Origin: Bacteroidota bacterium
Lineage (GTDB): Bacteria > Bacteroidota > Bacteroidia > B-17B0 > Aurantibacillaceae
Reading direction: 5' to 3'
NCBI GenBank assembly: GCA_963169355.1
Contig: CAUJCR010000003.1
Coordinates: forward strand, 1 to 64,000
DNA length: 64,000 nucleotides
The notes under the pieces: model-generated
What the model was told of the DNA's origin: nothing
Database searches by the model: none
Seen by the model: the letters and a program-made list of their open reading frames with translations, nothing else
In this document: positions 1-8,055 of the stretch, piece by piece
Position numbering within the stretch: the stretch's first letter is position 1
Layout: each line of letters begins with the position of its first letter
Position numbers and translations under genes: made by a program

Positions 1-170
1 AACCCAGATTATGCATTAGCAATTTTATTACGAACTAAAATCCCTGCAAAATATGAAGCTTCGCAACTTTTTCTCTTTCACCGTAGCAGTGGCTACGCTT
101 CATTCGTAAAAGTTCATATTTTATTGGGCTTTTAACTCTCACTACTAATTTCTAATGCACAATCTGGGTT
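1..170 (-). repeat. Structured repeat with inverted ends, copy 1
   Basis: The first 24 bases (AACCCAGATTATGCATTAGC...) are repeated inverted at 147-170 with two mismatches. Read on the minus strand, the interior aligns with the copies at 15739-15907 and 16681-16849. It holds nested stems: 48-57 with 113-122 (AAAATATGAA/TTCATATTTT), 65-71 with 108-114 (AACTTTT/AAAAGTT) and 82-87 with 92-97 (CGTAGC/GCTACG, loop AGTG). The element may be complete because it begins at the terminal repeat, but the window edge hides its left flank. No protein is encoded. It is probably a small non-autonomous mobile element or a structured intergenic repeat. Confidence 0.8.
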
Positions 171-173
171 TAA

Positions 174-223
174 TAAAAAAATGTGAAACATCATGAAAGC
201 TACATAAAAGCCTTCATGATGTT
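174..223 (-). terminator. Terminator of nrdBA
   Basis: An 11-base perfect stem (AACATCATGAA at 187-197, TTCATGATGTT at 213-223) lies just beyond the nrdA stop codon. On the minus strand it is followed, five bases later, by a run of T (A-run at 174-181 on the plus strand). The offset of the T-run makes it a slightly imperfect intrinsic terminator. Confidence 0.65.
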
Positions 224-230
224 AGTTGAG

Positions 231-1880
231 CTATGCCTCACAACTCACACAGTTTACCAAATTCTGAACAGCAATTTCTTTGGATACGCTTTGGCTACGT
301 TGATAATACAAGGTTTTAATTCCTAATCTCCAAGCTTCAATCATTAGTTTATTAACTTCTTTTACAGGTAAATTAGCCGGAATATTTAGGTTTAAACTTT
401 GAGATTGATCAATGTATTTTTGACGAATAGAGGCTTGTTGAATAATCTCTAATTGACTAATTTCTTTAAATGTTTTAAACACTGCTTTTTCTTCCTCTGA
501 TAATTCCACCAAATGCTGTACACTACCTTGATTGAGCATAATCCCTCTCCAAGTTTCTTCGTTATCAATTCCCTTTTCTTGTAATAAGGCTTGTAAATAT
601 TTATTCTTGCGAATAAAGTTTCCTTTTGATAATCCAGCCTTAAAATAATTACTACTATACGGTTCTATCCCTGGCGATGTTTGTCCTAATATAGCTGAAG
701 AAGAGGTGGTTGGCGCCACGGCTAATAATGTGGTGTTTCTTAGTCCATAATCTTTTAAAACTTCAGGTTCGCCATAAATCTCGGACAAACGAGCAGAAGC
801 TTTATTAGCTTCCTCTCTTATGTTTTCAAAAATTGTTTTAGTTAGTTGTTTAGAGCGTAAGCCCTCAAAAGGAATCATGTTTTTTTGAAGATATGAATGC
901 CAGCCCATTACACCTAAACCAATAGCACGATGGCGTTTTGCGAATCGGTTAGCTGATTGTAAATAGTAATTTCCTTCTGTTTTAGCAATAAACTCTTGTA
1001 ATACCGCATCTAAGAAATAAATTGCCATTTGCACTGCTTTTGTGTCTTTCCATTCATCATACAACTCTAAATTCATAGATGATAGACAACAAATAAACGA
1101 CTCATCAAAATTTGATGGCAACATTATCTCTGCACAAAGATTACTTGCATTAATACTCATACTTTTATCTTTATACACCTGAGGTTTATTAGTGTTTACA
1201 TTATCAGTAAAAAACACATAAGGCATTCCTTTTTGTTGACGAGCCTCTAATACCTTAGCCCAAATTTCTCGCTTTTCTTTATCTCCTTCTATCATTTCGT
1301 GCATCCAATAATCGGGTACACACACTCCAAAAAATAAATTTTGTAAAGGATTACCAATATCTTTTATTTGAAGAAACTCATTAATATCTGGATGATCAAT
1401 ATCTAAATAAGCTGCAAAAGCCCCACGACGCACACCGCCCTGCGAGATAGTGTCCATAGCTGTATCAAATAATTTCATAAATGAAACTGCCCCACTACTT
1501 TGTCCATTATCGGTTACAGCACTTCCTCGTCCGCGCAATTCACCAAAATATCCCGAAGTCCCTCCGCCAATTTTGGTTTGCATTATTACCTCTCCTAGTT
1601 TATGGGTAATTCCTTCGATATTGTCGGGTACATGAACATTAAAACAAGATATTGGTAAGCCGCGTTCCGTTCCCATGTTTGCCCATATTGGCGAACTTAA
1701 ACTCATCCAACCATTTTCAATTAGTTCAATAAAAGCTTCTTTTAACTCGGGTTTATAAAGGCGTTTACTAGCTGCCGTTGCAATTCTATCTATTGCACCT
1801 TTTACTGATTCGCCTTTGAGTAAGTAACCTCTGTTTAAAATTTGCTCACTCTCTTCGTTGAGCCACCATAGTCTTTCCAT
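231..1880 (-). CDS. nrdA: Class I ribonucleoside-diphosphate reductase, alpha subunit
   Basis: Catalytic subunit that reduces ribonucleotides to deoxyribonucleotides for DNA synthesis in the cytoplasm. Family landmarks are visible: C79 in GLPISCFN and C264/C265 (redox cysteines of the active site), N247-C249-E251 in NLCAEI (thiyl radical cysteine with partners), the paired tyrosines in TLYYQRSQS for radical transfer, and a C-terminal CVSCEA tail that passes electrons from thioredoxin. At 549 residues it is shorter than E. coli NrdA (about 760): the N-terminal ATP-cone is missing, so dATP inhibition through that domain is not expected. It lies 24 bases behind nrdB and ends at a hairpin terminator. 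Expression is likely controlled by the B12 riboswitch upstream of nrdB. Confidence 0.95.
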   Translation of the reverse strand: MERLWWLNEESEQILNRGYLLKGESVKGAIDRIATAASKRLYKPELKEAFIELIENGWMSLSSPIWANMGTERGLPISCFNVHVPDNIEGITHKLGEVIMQTKIGGGTSGYFGELRGRGSAVTDNGQSSGAVSFMKLFDTAMDTISQGGVRRGAFAAYLDIDHPDINEFLQIKDIGNPLQNLFFGVCVPDYWMHEMIEGDKEKREIWAKVLEARQQKGMPYVFFTDNVNTNKPQVYKDKSMSINASNLCAEIMLPSNFDESFICCLSSMNLELYDEWKDTKAVQMAIYFLDAVLQEFIAKTEGNYYLQSANRFAKRHRAIGLGVMGWHSYLQKNMIPFEGLRSKQLTKTIFENIREEANKASARLSEIYGEPEVLKDYGLRNTTLLAVAPTTSSSAILGQTSPGIEPYSSNYFKAGLSKGNFIRKNKYLQALLQEKGIDNEETWRGIMLNQGSVQHLVELSEEEKAVFKTFKEISQLEIIQQASIRQKYIDQSQSLNLNIPANLPVKEVNKLMIEAWRLGIKTLYYQRSQSVSKEIAVQNLVNCVSCEA

Positions 1881-1904
1881 AAAATGTAATTATATAATTA
1901 AGGG

Positions 1905-2858
1905 TTAAAATAAATCTGCTGCGCTAATGCTTTTATCGTGTTTAGTATATGCTGTTGGGCGTTTTGCAAAAAAATCATCCAATTCGTTTGCAAACACATC
2001 TTCCTCAAACCACTTCATGGGTTTATATTGTTCGTATGTAATATTAAATATTTTTTTAAGTTTTATTTTTTCCATGGATTCATCAACACGGTACTTCATA
2101 AAGTTAAGCATATCAGTTTTTGAAAAGAAACTTAACTCTCCTTTTTCATATATCCAATTCAACAATTCTTCCTCGTACTGAATATAATTCATTACATCTT
2201 GCGCCATACGCTCTTTGATTTCATTCGTTAAATAACCTTCTTCTGCCAACTTGTTTAAAATATAAATACCTGCATTGGCATGTGTTTGTTCGTCTATCGA
2301 AGTCCACGCAATAATATTAGATGTGTTTTTTAGATACCCTTTAAATCGCGTAAAAGATAAAATATTTGCAAACTGAGAAAACAAAGAAGCATTTTCTATC
2401 ACTATTGTAAAAAATAGCAATTTCGATATCACATCATTATTAGAATATAAGCTATTTTCAATTAGTTCAAGTTTCTTTTTAAACACAGGAATAGTAAGTA
2501 GTTGGTTAAATTCTTCATTATATCCTAATACATCTAATAAGCGTGAATAAGCTTCACTGTGTCTAAATTCACATTCAGCAAAGGTTGCTCCCAGTCCATT
2601 AAACTCTGGCTTTGGAAAATATTTATAAATATCGCCCCAAAACAACTTAACACCAACCTCAACTTGCGCAATACTTAATAAGCTTCGTTTTACAATTTCT
2701 TTTTCTACCTCCGATAAATTTGATTTAAAGTCTTGGATGTCGGCCGTAAATTCAACCTCTTTATGAACCCAAAAAGTTTTATTCATTAAATCGGTAAATT
2801 CTAATACCTCAGGGTATTCAAATGGTTTGTAGTGTACGCGTTTGTCAAAAATGCCCAT
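1905..2858 (-). CDS. nrdB: Class I ribonucleoside-diphosphate reductase, beta subunit
   Basis: Radical-generating partner of NrdA. The 317-residue protein shows the metal ligands E97-x-x-H100, E155 and E190-x-x-H193, and a tyrosine (Y104) four residues after H100, exactly where the stable tyrosyl radical sits in class Ia/Ib proteins. This argues for an oxygen-dependent tyrosyl-radical enzyme rather than a tyrosine-less class Ic form. It is first in the nrdB-nrdA operon. Its mRNA leader is long, with about 100 bases between the end of a cobalamin riboswitch and the ATG, so when B12 is plentiful expression is expected to fall. Confidence 0.95.
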   Translation of the reverse strand: MGIFDKRVHYKPFEYPEVLEFTDLMNKTFWVHKEVEFTADIQDFKSNLSEVEKEIVKRSLLSIAQVEVGVKLFWGDIYKYFPKPEFNGLGATFAECEFRHSEAYSRLLDVLGYNEEFNQLLTIPVFKKKLELIENSLYSNNDVISKLLFFTIVIENASLFSQFANILSFTRFKGYLKNTSNIIAWTSIDEQTHANAGIYILNKLAEEGYLTNEIKERMAQDVMNYIQYEEELLNWIYEKGELSFFSKTDMLNFMKYRVDESMEKIKLKKIFNITYEQYKPMKWFEEDVFANELDDFFAKRPTAYTKHDKSISAADLF

Positions 2859-2960
2859 AGCATAGGTTTAATTAATTGGTTAAACAAATACACAAAAAGC
2901 TAGGGAAAAAGAAATAGTCATTTCTTTGAACCTCGTTTTTTATGCGAAAACAAAATTCAA

Positions 2961-3086
2961 ACTGATTTGGCAGGTAATCTGACTTTGGTTTATTATACCA
3001 TTCACAGTTGCGCAACAGTTCAGGAATTTCACCTGATTCCCCCTATTCTCTGTTTATTCAGTACATATCTAAACAGCCAACTCAGT
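2961..3086 (-). promoter_or_regulatory. Cobalamin (B12) riboswitch upstream of nrdBA
   Basis: Read on the minus strand, the segment contains the B12 box AGTCAGATTACCTGCC (plus-strand 2969-2984) and the core GGGGAATCAGGTGAAATTCC followed by GCGCAACTGTGAA, both hallmarks of cobalamin riboswitches. The closing helix pairs ACTGA-gt-TGGC at the 5' end (3086-3076) with GCCA-aa-TCAGT at the 3' end (2971-2961), and a side hairpin CTGTTTA/TAAACAG is present. The nrdB start lies 102 bases downstream. B12 riboswitches over B12-independent isozymes are known (for example Streptomyces nrdABS), where B12 turns the class I enzyme off in favour of a class II enzyme. Confidence 0.88.
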
Positions 3087-3148
3087 AATCATTCGGTGGT
3101 AAAAATAAATTAAATTTTAAGAGTTGATAGTTGTACAATACTTTTTAA

Positions 3149-3177
3149 TTATTCACAGGTGTTCATTGTTATACACA
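3149..3177. promoter_or_regulatory. Two DnaA-box-like sequences upstream of nrdB
   Basis: TTATTCACA (3149-3157) and TTATACACA (3169-3177) both match the DnaA-box form TTATNCACA, lie in the same orientation and start 20 bases apart, about two helical turns. They sit some 60 bases upstream of the riboswitch, where the nrdBA promoter should be. DnaA control of nrdAB is known in E. coli; here it is only inferred from the sites. Confidence 0.45.
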
Positions 3178-3242
3178 CTTGTTGAAATCAAAGCTAAACT
3201 GGTGATTTAGATGTTATTATAAATTGCTGATAAAAAATAAAA

Positions 3243-3270
3243 AAGCTAACCCAATGTTTTGAGTTAGCTT
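3243..3270 (-). terminator. Terminator of the small membrane protein gene
   Basis: AAGCTAAC (3243-3250) pairs with GTTAGCTT (3263-3270), extended inside by CAA/TTG with one mismatch. On the minus strand it is followed directly by a T-rich run (A-rich 3232-3244 on the plus strand). It lies 28 bases after the stop codon of the gene at 3298. Confidence 0.8.
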
Positions 3271-3297
3271 TACTTAATACATTTAAATGTTTATTAT

Positions 3298-3498
3298 TTA
3301 TTTTAAAGTGCCGTTTCTTTCAGCTTCTTTATTTTCTTTCATCATACGCACAACCTGATAACCTATTAAGAAGGCAATAATAGCCCACATAATAATGTTC
3401 GGACCATGTCCTAAAACTTTCATGCCTTTAAAAATCCATTGACAAAAATTGCCAATACCATAAAAAACATCGGTCATTGTAATCATTAAAGCGTTCAT
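3298..3498 (-). CDS. Small single-pass membrane protein, unknown
   Basis: A 66-residue protein with an amphipathic N-terminal half, one clear membrane segment (about residues 35-52, IIMWAIIAFLIGYQVV) and a charged tail (KENKEAERNGTLK). I do not recognise a catalytic motif. Its pairing with the divergent polytopic membrane protein at 3574 resembles a pair of uncharacterised families (DUF6341/DUF6427 type) that often sit together in Flavobacteria; this is recollection of context, not a match I could test. It has its own terminator at 3243-3270. Confidence 0.65.
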   Translation of the reverse strand: MNALMITMTDVFYGIGNFCQWIFKGMKVLGHGPNIIMWAIIAFLIGYQVVRMMKENKEAERNGTLK

Positions 3499-3573
3499 AT
3501 TAAATCTAATTTTGTAAGTTTACAGCACAAAAATATACTTTTTTTTATAAATCAAGCAAATTTTAGCTAAAAA

Positions 3574-4566
3574 ATGATTGTTTCCCCTCTAAAAAGCAAT
3601 ATTCAATTTTCTCTTTTCTTTTTATTATTGCTTTCTATACTCATTTGGTTTAGCACTTTTACCTATACTCACATAAACACTGAAAATATAAATTATAAAG
3701 AGCACGTATTATACGACCTAATATTTGACAACCATTATACATTTTATATCAATCAAATAATCACCTTATTAGTAGTGCTATTTGGTGCTTTTTTACTTAA
3801 TTTTCTTGCTATAGAACAAGAAATTGTTTCAAAAACCAATTACCTTCCTGCATTTTTTTATATCATTTTTTCATTTTCTGCCACTACTCCTTATTTAACC
3901 GAACCATTATTGGTTGCTAACCTATTTATTATACCTGCTATTTATTTCCTAGTCAATAGTTACCGACAAGAATATGCACTGCAAGATGTGTTTAAATCGG
4001 CTTTATTTATGGGCTTGGCAAGTTTTTTTTGTATTCATTACATCGTTCTTTTTCCGTTTGGCTATTTAACCCTTTTTGTTTTACGCCCCTTTAATTGGAG
4101 AGAATGGGTTATAATGCTTATTGGCCTTACTTTTCCTTTGTATATTTATTTATGTGTAGCCTACCTTATTACAGGCAAACCATTTGAAATCTTTGGTATG
4201 ATGCAAGAGGCAATTAGTAGTATTCAAAATCCAGTACTATCAAACTATTACATTGGATTTATTGTTGTTACCCTCTTTATCTTATTTTTAGCCATTTTAA
4301 ATTACTTAAATAAGGGTTTTGGTGGAAAAGTAAAAACACAAAAGGCAAAGTATGTTTTATTATGGATGCTTTTAATTTGTACGCCCATCGTTTTTTTTGA
4401 ACAAGTATCAGATATGATACTATTACCATGTATAATCCCATTAAGTATTTTTATGGGTGATTATTTGGCTGATATAAAACAAATTCGATTTGCTAATTTT
4501 TTGTTGCTTATCTTTATTCTATCATTTTTAGTAATTTATTTTCATGCTTTAAATTTTATAAGCTAA
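3574..4566 (+). CDS. Polytopic membrane protein, DUF6427-like
   Basis: A 330-residue, very hydrophobic protein with about nine to eleven predicted membrane segments starting at residues 12-30 and ending at the C-terminus, with short loops and no soluble domain. The middle contains LRPFNWREW followed by further membrane spans. It resembles the uncharacterised DUF6427 family of Bacteroidota; no transport or catalytic motif is evident. The stop is two bases before the start of the sensor kinase gene, so the two are co-transcribed. A TAATTTTG element at 3507-3514 could be its -7 box. Confidence 0.7.
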   Translation: MIVSPLKSNIQFSLFFLLLLSILIWFSTFTYTHINTENINYKEHVLYDLIFDNHYTFYINQIITLLVVLFGAFLLNFLAIEQEIVSKTNYLPAFFYIIFSFSATTPYLTEPLLVANLFIIPAIYFLVNSYRQEYALQDVFKSALFMGLASFFCIHYIVLFPFGYLTLFVLRPFNWREWVIMLIGLTFPLYIYLCVAYLITGKPFEIFGMMQEAISSIQNPVLSNYYIGFIVVTLFILFLAILNYLNKGFGGKVKTQKAKYVLLWMLLICTPIVFFEQVSDMILLPCIIPLSIFMGDYLADIKQIRFANFLLLIFILSFLVIYFHALNFIS

Positions 4567-4568
4567 CT

Positions 4569-6074
4569 ATGAATATTTACTCGCGGAAACAACAATGGAA
4601 ATGGGCACTATTTATAGTGGCTTTATTTATTGTGTTTACATCGCTATGGTACACCAACCGATTAGTAAATAGCATAAAGTATGACGAAGAAAAAAAGATT
4701 AGATTGTGGGCTGAAGCAGTACAAAAAAAAGCAGGTATTGTAAAGTTTACCAACGATTTATTTCAGCGCCTACAAGATGAAGAACGAAAAAAAGCTGAAC
4801 TATATGCCTTGGCAACCAAACAACTAAGTTCAGACATGTTTACGGTATCTGAATTTGTATTAAAAGTATTGCAAGATAACACCACGGTTCCTGTAATTTT
4901 AACAGACGACAAAGGCAATATTACAGCCAGTAGAAACTTTGATTCATTAACCGAACACAATAAAGAGGCGCTACAACAAGAATTAGAAAAAATGAAAAGC
5001 CTTTATGCGCCTGTTGTGATAGATGTATATAAAGGCAAAAAAAATTACTTATACCATAAAGATAGCCGACTATTTACAGATATTAAAATTGTATTTGATA
5101 GTTTAATAAAATCCTTTATTACCGAAGTAGCCATTAATAGCGCGGCTGTTCCTGTTATTTATACCGATTCTACTAAAACAAACATTATAGCCATAGGCAA
5201 CATAAATACCAAAAAAATAGATAGCCCTGAAAAGTTAAAAGCAACCTTAGCTTTAATGGAACAACAAAACACGCCTATTTTAGTAAACTTAGGCGATGGC
5301 ATTAAAAATTATATTTTTTATGAGCAATCTCCTTTGCTTACTCAATTAACGTATTATCCTTATGTACAATTTGGAGTAATAGGATTGTTTTTATTAGTAG
5401 CGTATATTTTATTTAGTATTTCTCGTAAAGCCGAACAAGACCAAGTGTGGGTGGGAATGAGTAAAGAAACCGCTCACCAACTGGGCACACCACTCTCATC
5501 ATTAATGGCTTGGACAGATCATTTACGTTCCAGTGGTACTGATGAAAGCGTGATAAACGAAATGAATAGAGACCTTCATCGCTTAACCCGAATTACCGAA
5601 CGCTTTTCTAAAATAGGTTCTCAACCTACTTTACAACAAGAAGATATTTGTTTGGTAGTGCGCAATGCTATTGATTATTTAAAACAACGTACGTCTAAAA
5701 ACATTACCTATCAACTTCATATTCCTGAGCACGAAATACCTGTTATGTTATCAGTAGCTCTTTTTGATTGGGTTATTGAAAACATAACTAAAAATGCCAT
5801 AGATGCCATGAATGGTAAAGGAGAATTTAAAGTTAGCATAACCGAAATACCCGAAGGTGTTTATATTGATCTTTCTGATACTGGAAAAGGCATTCATAAA
5901 TCTAAACAAAAAGCAGTGTTTAAACCTGGTTTTACTACCAAACAAAGAGGCTGGGGGCTTGGTCTTTCTTTATGTAAACGCATTATTGAAAATTACCATC
6001 ATGGTAAAATTTTTATACTTAACAGTGAAGAAGGAAAAGGTACTACGTTTAGAATTTTATTAAACAGAGGGTAA
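4569..6074 (+). CDS. Membrane sensor histidine kinase
   Basis: A 501-residue kinase with a membrane segment at about 12-28, an extracytoplasmic sensor region of about 235 residues, a second membrane segment at about 267-285, and a cytoplasmic kinase core. The H-box is KETAHQLGTPLSSL with the phosphoacceptor H303; this AHQLGTPLSS form is common in Bacteroidota HisKA kinases. The ATPase domain has the N-box around N409, the G1 box D437-T-G-K-G441 and the G2 box GWGLGL (461-466). No response regulator is adjacent, so it is an orphan here. The sensor region looks like two similar halves (each with VPVI-T-D and a later NYIFY/NYLYH stretch), suggesting a tandem PAS/Cache-like fold. Its ligand is unknown; the sugar transporter operon starts 77 bases downstream. 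Confidence 0.88.
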   Translation: MNIYSRKQQWKWALFIVALFIVFTSLWYTNRLVNSIKYDEEKKIRLWAEAVQKKAGIVKFTNDLFQRLQDEERKKAELYALATKQLSSDMFTVSEFVLKVLQDNTTVPVILTDDKGNITASRNFDSLTEHNKEALQQELEKMKSLYAPVVIDVYKGKKNYLYHKDSRLFTDIKIVFDSLIKSFITEVAINSAAVPVIYTDSTKTNIIAIGNINTKKIDSPEKLKATLALMEQQNTPILVNLGDGIKNYIFYEQSPLLTQLTYYPYVQFGVIGLFLLVAYILFSISRKAEQDQVWVGMSKETAHQLGTPLSSLMAWTDHLRSSGTDESVINEMNRDLHRLTRITERFSKIGSQPTLQQEDICLVVRNAIDYLKQRTSKNITYQLHIPEHEIPVMLSVALFDWVIENITKNAIDAMNGKGEFKVSITEIPEGVYIDLSDTGKGIHKSKQKAVFKPGFTTKQRGWGLGLSLCKRIIENYHHGKIFILNSEEGKGTTFRILLNRG

Positions 6075-6151
6075 TTTTGCTTGTTGATAAAAGGATTTAG
6101 CATTATAAAAACTAGGTGCTTTAAAATCTTTACCTTAGAAAAAAATAATTT

Positions 6152-7567
6152 ATGCAAAAATCACAATCATCTTTTATCGCATTAATTTCTGTGTTTTTCT
6201 TTTGGGGATTTGTAGCTGCTAGTAATGGTATTTTAATTCCGCTTTTTAAAGAAAAATTCACCCTCAGTCAGTTTCAATCGCAGTTAGTAGATTTAGCTTT
6301 TTACGCCGCTTATTTTGTTGGATCTATCATTTATTTTATAACCTCACGCGCCACTGGCGATCCAATTAATAAAATAGGATACAAAAAAGCTTTAATAATT
6401 GGATTGATGATTTCGGCTGTGGGCTCATTAATTTTTATTCCTGCTGCATCGGTTAATTCTTATGCGTTATTATTAAGTGCTTTGTTTGTAATAGGTTTAG
6501 GTTTTGCATTACAACAAATAGTGGCTAATCCTTTTGTGATCAATTTTGGCGAAAAAGAAAAAGGTGCTCAACGATTGAGTTTAGCAGGAGGCATTAATTC
6601 ATTTGGTACAACCATTGGCCCTGTGCTTTTAAGTTATGCTTTATTCGGAAATATTAATGCGCCAGCCGCTGCCGATAGTAGTTTAGAAGCAGTAAAAACA
6701 CCCGCACTTATTTTGTTTTCGTTGTTTGTATTATGCTCTGTGATACTTTGGTTTTCAAAATTACCTCAAATTTCAAACGAAGAAATAAACGAAACTAGCG
6801 ACTTAGGAGCACTAAAATATCCTCAATTATCTTTGGGTATGTTAGCCATTTTTATTTATGTAGGTGTTGAGGTAACTATACAAAGTAACATGGGCGCATT
6901 GCTTGAAATGCCCGAGATTAAAGGGTTAGACCACACTCAAATTTCGCATTTTATTTCTTTGTATTGGGGCAGCTTAATGATTGGGCGATGGACTGGTTCT
7001 TTGTCGGTTTTTAATTTCAGTAAAACAGCTAATCGCATCATGCAAATAATTACACCTTTTATTGCATTTGCTGTTATATGTGGTGTAAATTATTTAAGAG
7101 GTAGCAACATTAGCGATTATTGGTTTTATATACCATACATTATTTTAGCTACTATATTATTTATGATTTCGGGTAATAATCCTGCGCGCACATTACTTAT
7201 ATTAAGCTTAACAGCTTGTGCCATGATGGTGTTGGGTGTATTAAGCTCGGGTAATTTAGCCTTGTATTCTTTTTTAAGTGGTGGTTTATTTTGTTCAGTC
7301 ATGTGGCCTTGTATATTTGCTATAGCTATAAACGGATTAGGAAAATATACCAATCAAGGTTCATCGCTTTTGGTGATGATGATTTTGGGAGGCGCTATTA
7401 TTCCACCGCTTCAAGGTATGATAGCTGATGCTACTAATCCTCATAGTTCATATATAATAACTATTTTTTGTTTTGCTTATTTGGCTTGGTATGCTTTTAA
7501 AGTACCACACTTTTTTAAAAAACAAGGTGTAGAGTTTGAATCGAATACTAAAAGTGCGGGACATTAA
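6152..7567 (+). CDS. MFS sugar transporter, FucP/GluP (NagP-like) family
   Basis: A 471-residue inner-membrane protein with about twelve membrane segments. The N-terminus (FFFWGFVAASNGILIPLFK) and the early QSQLVDLAFYAAYF segment are typical of the L-fucose permease / glucose-galactose transporter branch of the MFS, which also includes the N-acetylglucosamine importer NagP. Because the next genes encode a beta-N-acetylhexosaminidase, glycosylasparaginase and beta-mannosidase, the likely cargo is N-acetylglucosamine or mannose released in the periplasm. The substrate is inferred from neighbours only. It appears to be the first gene of the operon reaching to 14485. Confidence 0.85.
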   Translation: MQKSQSSFIALISVFFFWGFVAASNGILIPLFKEKFTLSQFQSQLVDLAFYAAYFVGSIIYFITSRATGDPINKIGYKKALIIGLMISAVGSLIFIPAASVNSYALLLSALFVIGLGFALQQIVANPFVINFGEKEKGAQRLSLAGGINSFGTTIGPVLLSYALFGNINAPAAADSSLEAVKTPALILFSLFVLCSVILWFSKLPQISNEEINETSDLGALKYPQLSLGMLAIFIYVGVEVTIQSNMGALLEMPEIKGLDHTQISHFISLYWGSLMIGRWTGSLSVFNFSKTANRIMQIITPFIAFAVICGVNYLRGSNISDYWFYIPYIILATILFMISGNNPARTLLILSLTACAMMVLGVLSSGNLALYSFLSGGLFCSVMWPCIFAIAINGLGKYTNQGSSLLVMMILGGAIIPPLQGMIADATNPHSSYIITIFCFAYLAWYAFKVPHFFKKQGVEFESNTKSAGH

Positions 7568-7587
7568 AAATTAAAATCAAAAAGAAT

Positions 7588-8055
7588 ATGAAAGTAACGG
7601 TAAATGTAAAACTTGTAAACTCAAAATTTAATCAAGCCTATGCTGATAAAGAAAACGAAGGGCTTGAAACCGAAGATAATTACCGATACTTGTGGGAAGA
7701 TGAATTTGAAGTGTCGGGTGATGTAACTCATTTTAAAGTAAACAATCAAGCTACTTATGTTTTAAGTGGTGTTTACCCTAATGGTAAATCTTTTTTGTTT
7801 GAAATTAAAAATATGATGTTGGTGGAGTGTACATTATCTAACGGACAAACAACACAACTTCCGTTTTCTAAAAAAGCCATTAGTAAAACTGAAAAAAAAG
7901 AGACTCCTCAAGGCATTCTTTTTAATGTGTATTTAAAAAGCGCTAACCCCGTTGTAAATCCCATGACAGGTGTTTATATTTTAAAAGAAGATTTTCCTGA
8001 AGAACTCATTGCATTAGTAAAAGAACAAGATGATGACGAACAAGATGAAGCATAA
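7588..8055 (+). CDS. Unknown cytoplasmic protein in glycan operon
   Basis: A 155-residue protein with no signal peptide or membrane segment. It is rich in beta-prone stretches and ends in a very acidic tail (EQDDDEQDEA). I recognise no family. It starts 20 bases after the sugar transporter gene, and its 3' end overlaps the start of the hexosaminidase gene, so it is translated as part of the same operon. A role in handling or sensing the imported sugar is possible but only inferred from position. Confidence 0.7.
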   Translation: MKVTVNVKLVNSKFNQAYADKENEGLETEDNYRYLWEDEFEVSGDVTHFKVNNQATYVLSGVYPNGKSFLFEIKNMMLVECTLSNGQTTQLPFSKKAISKTEKKETPQGILFNVYLKSANPVVNPMTGVYILKEDFPEELIALVKEQDDDEQDEA

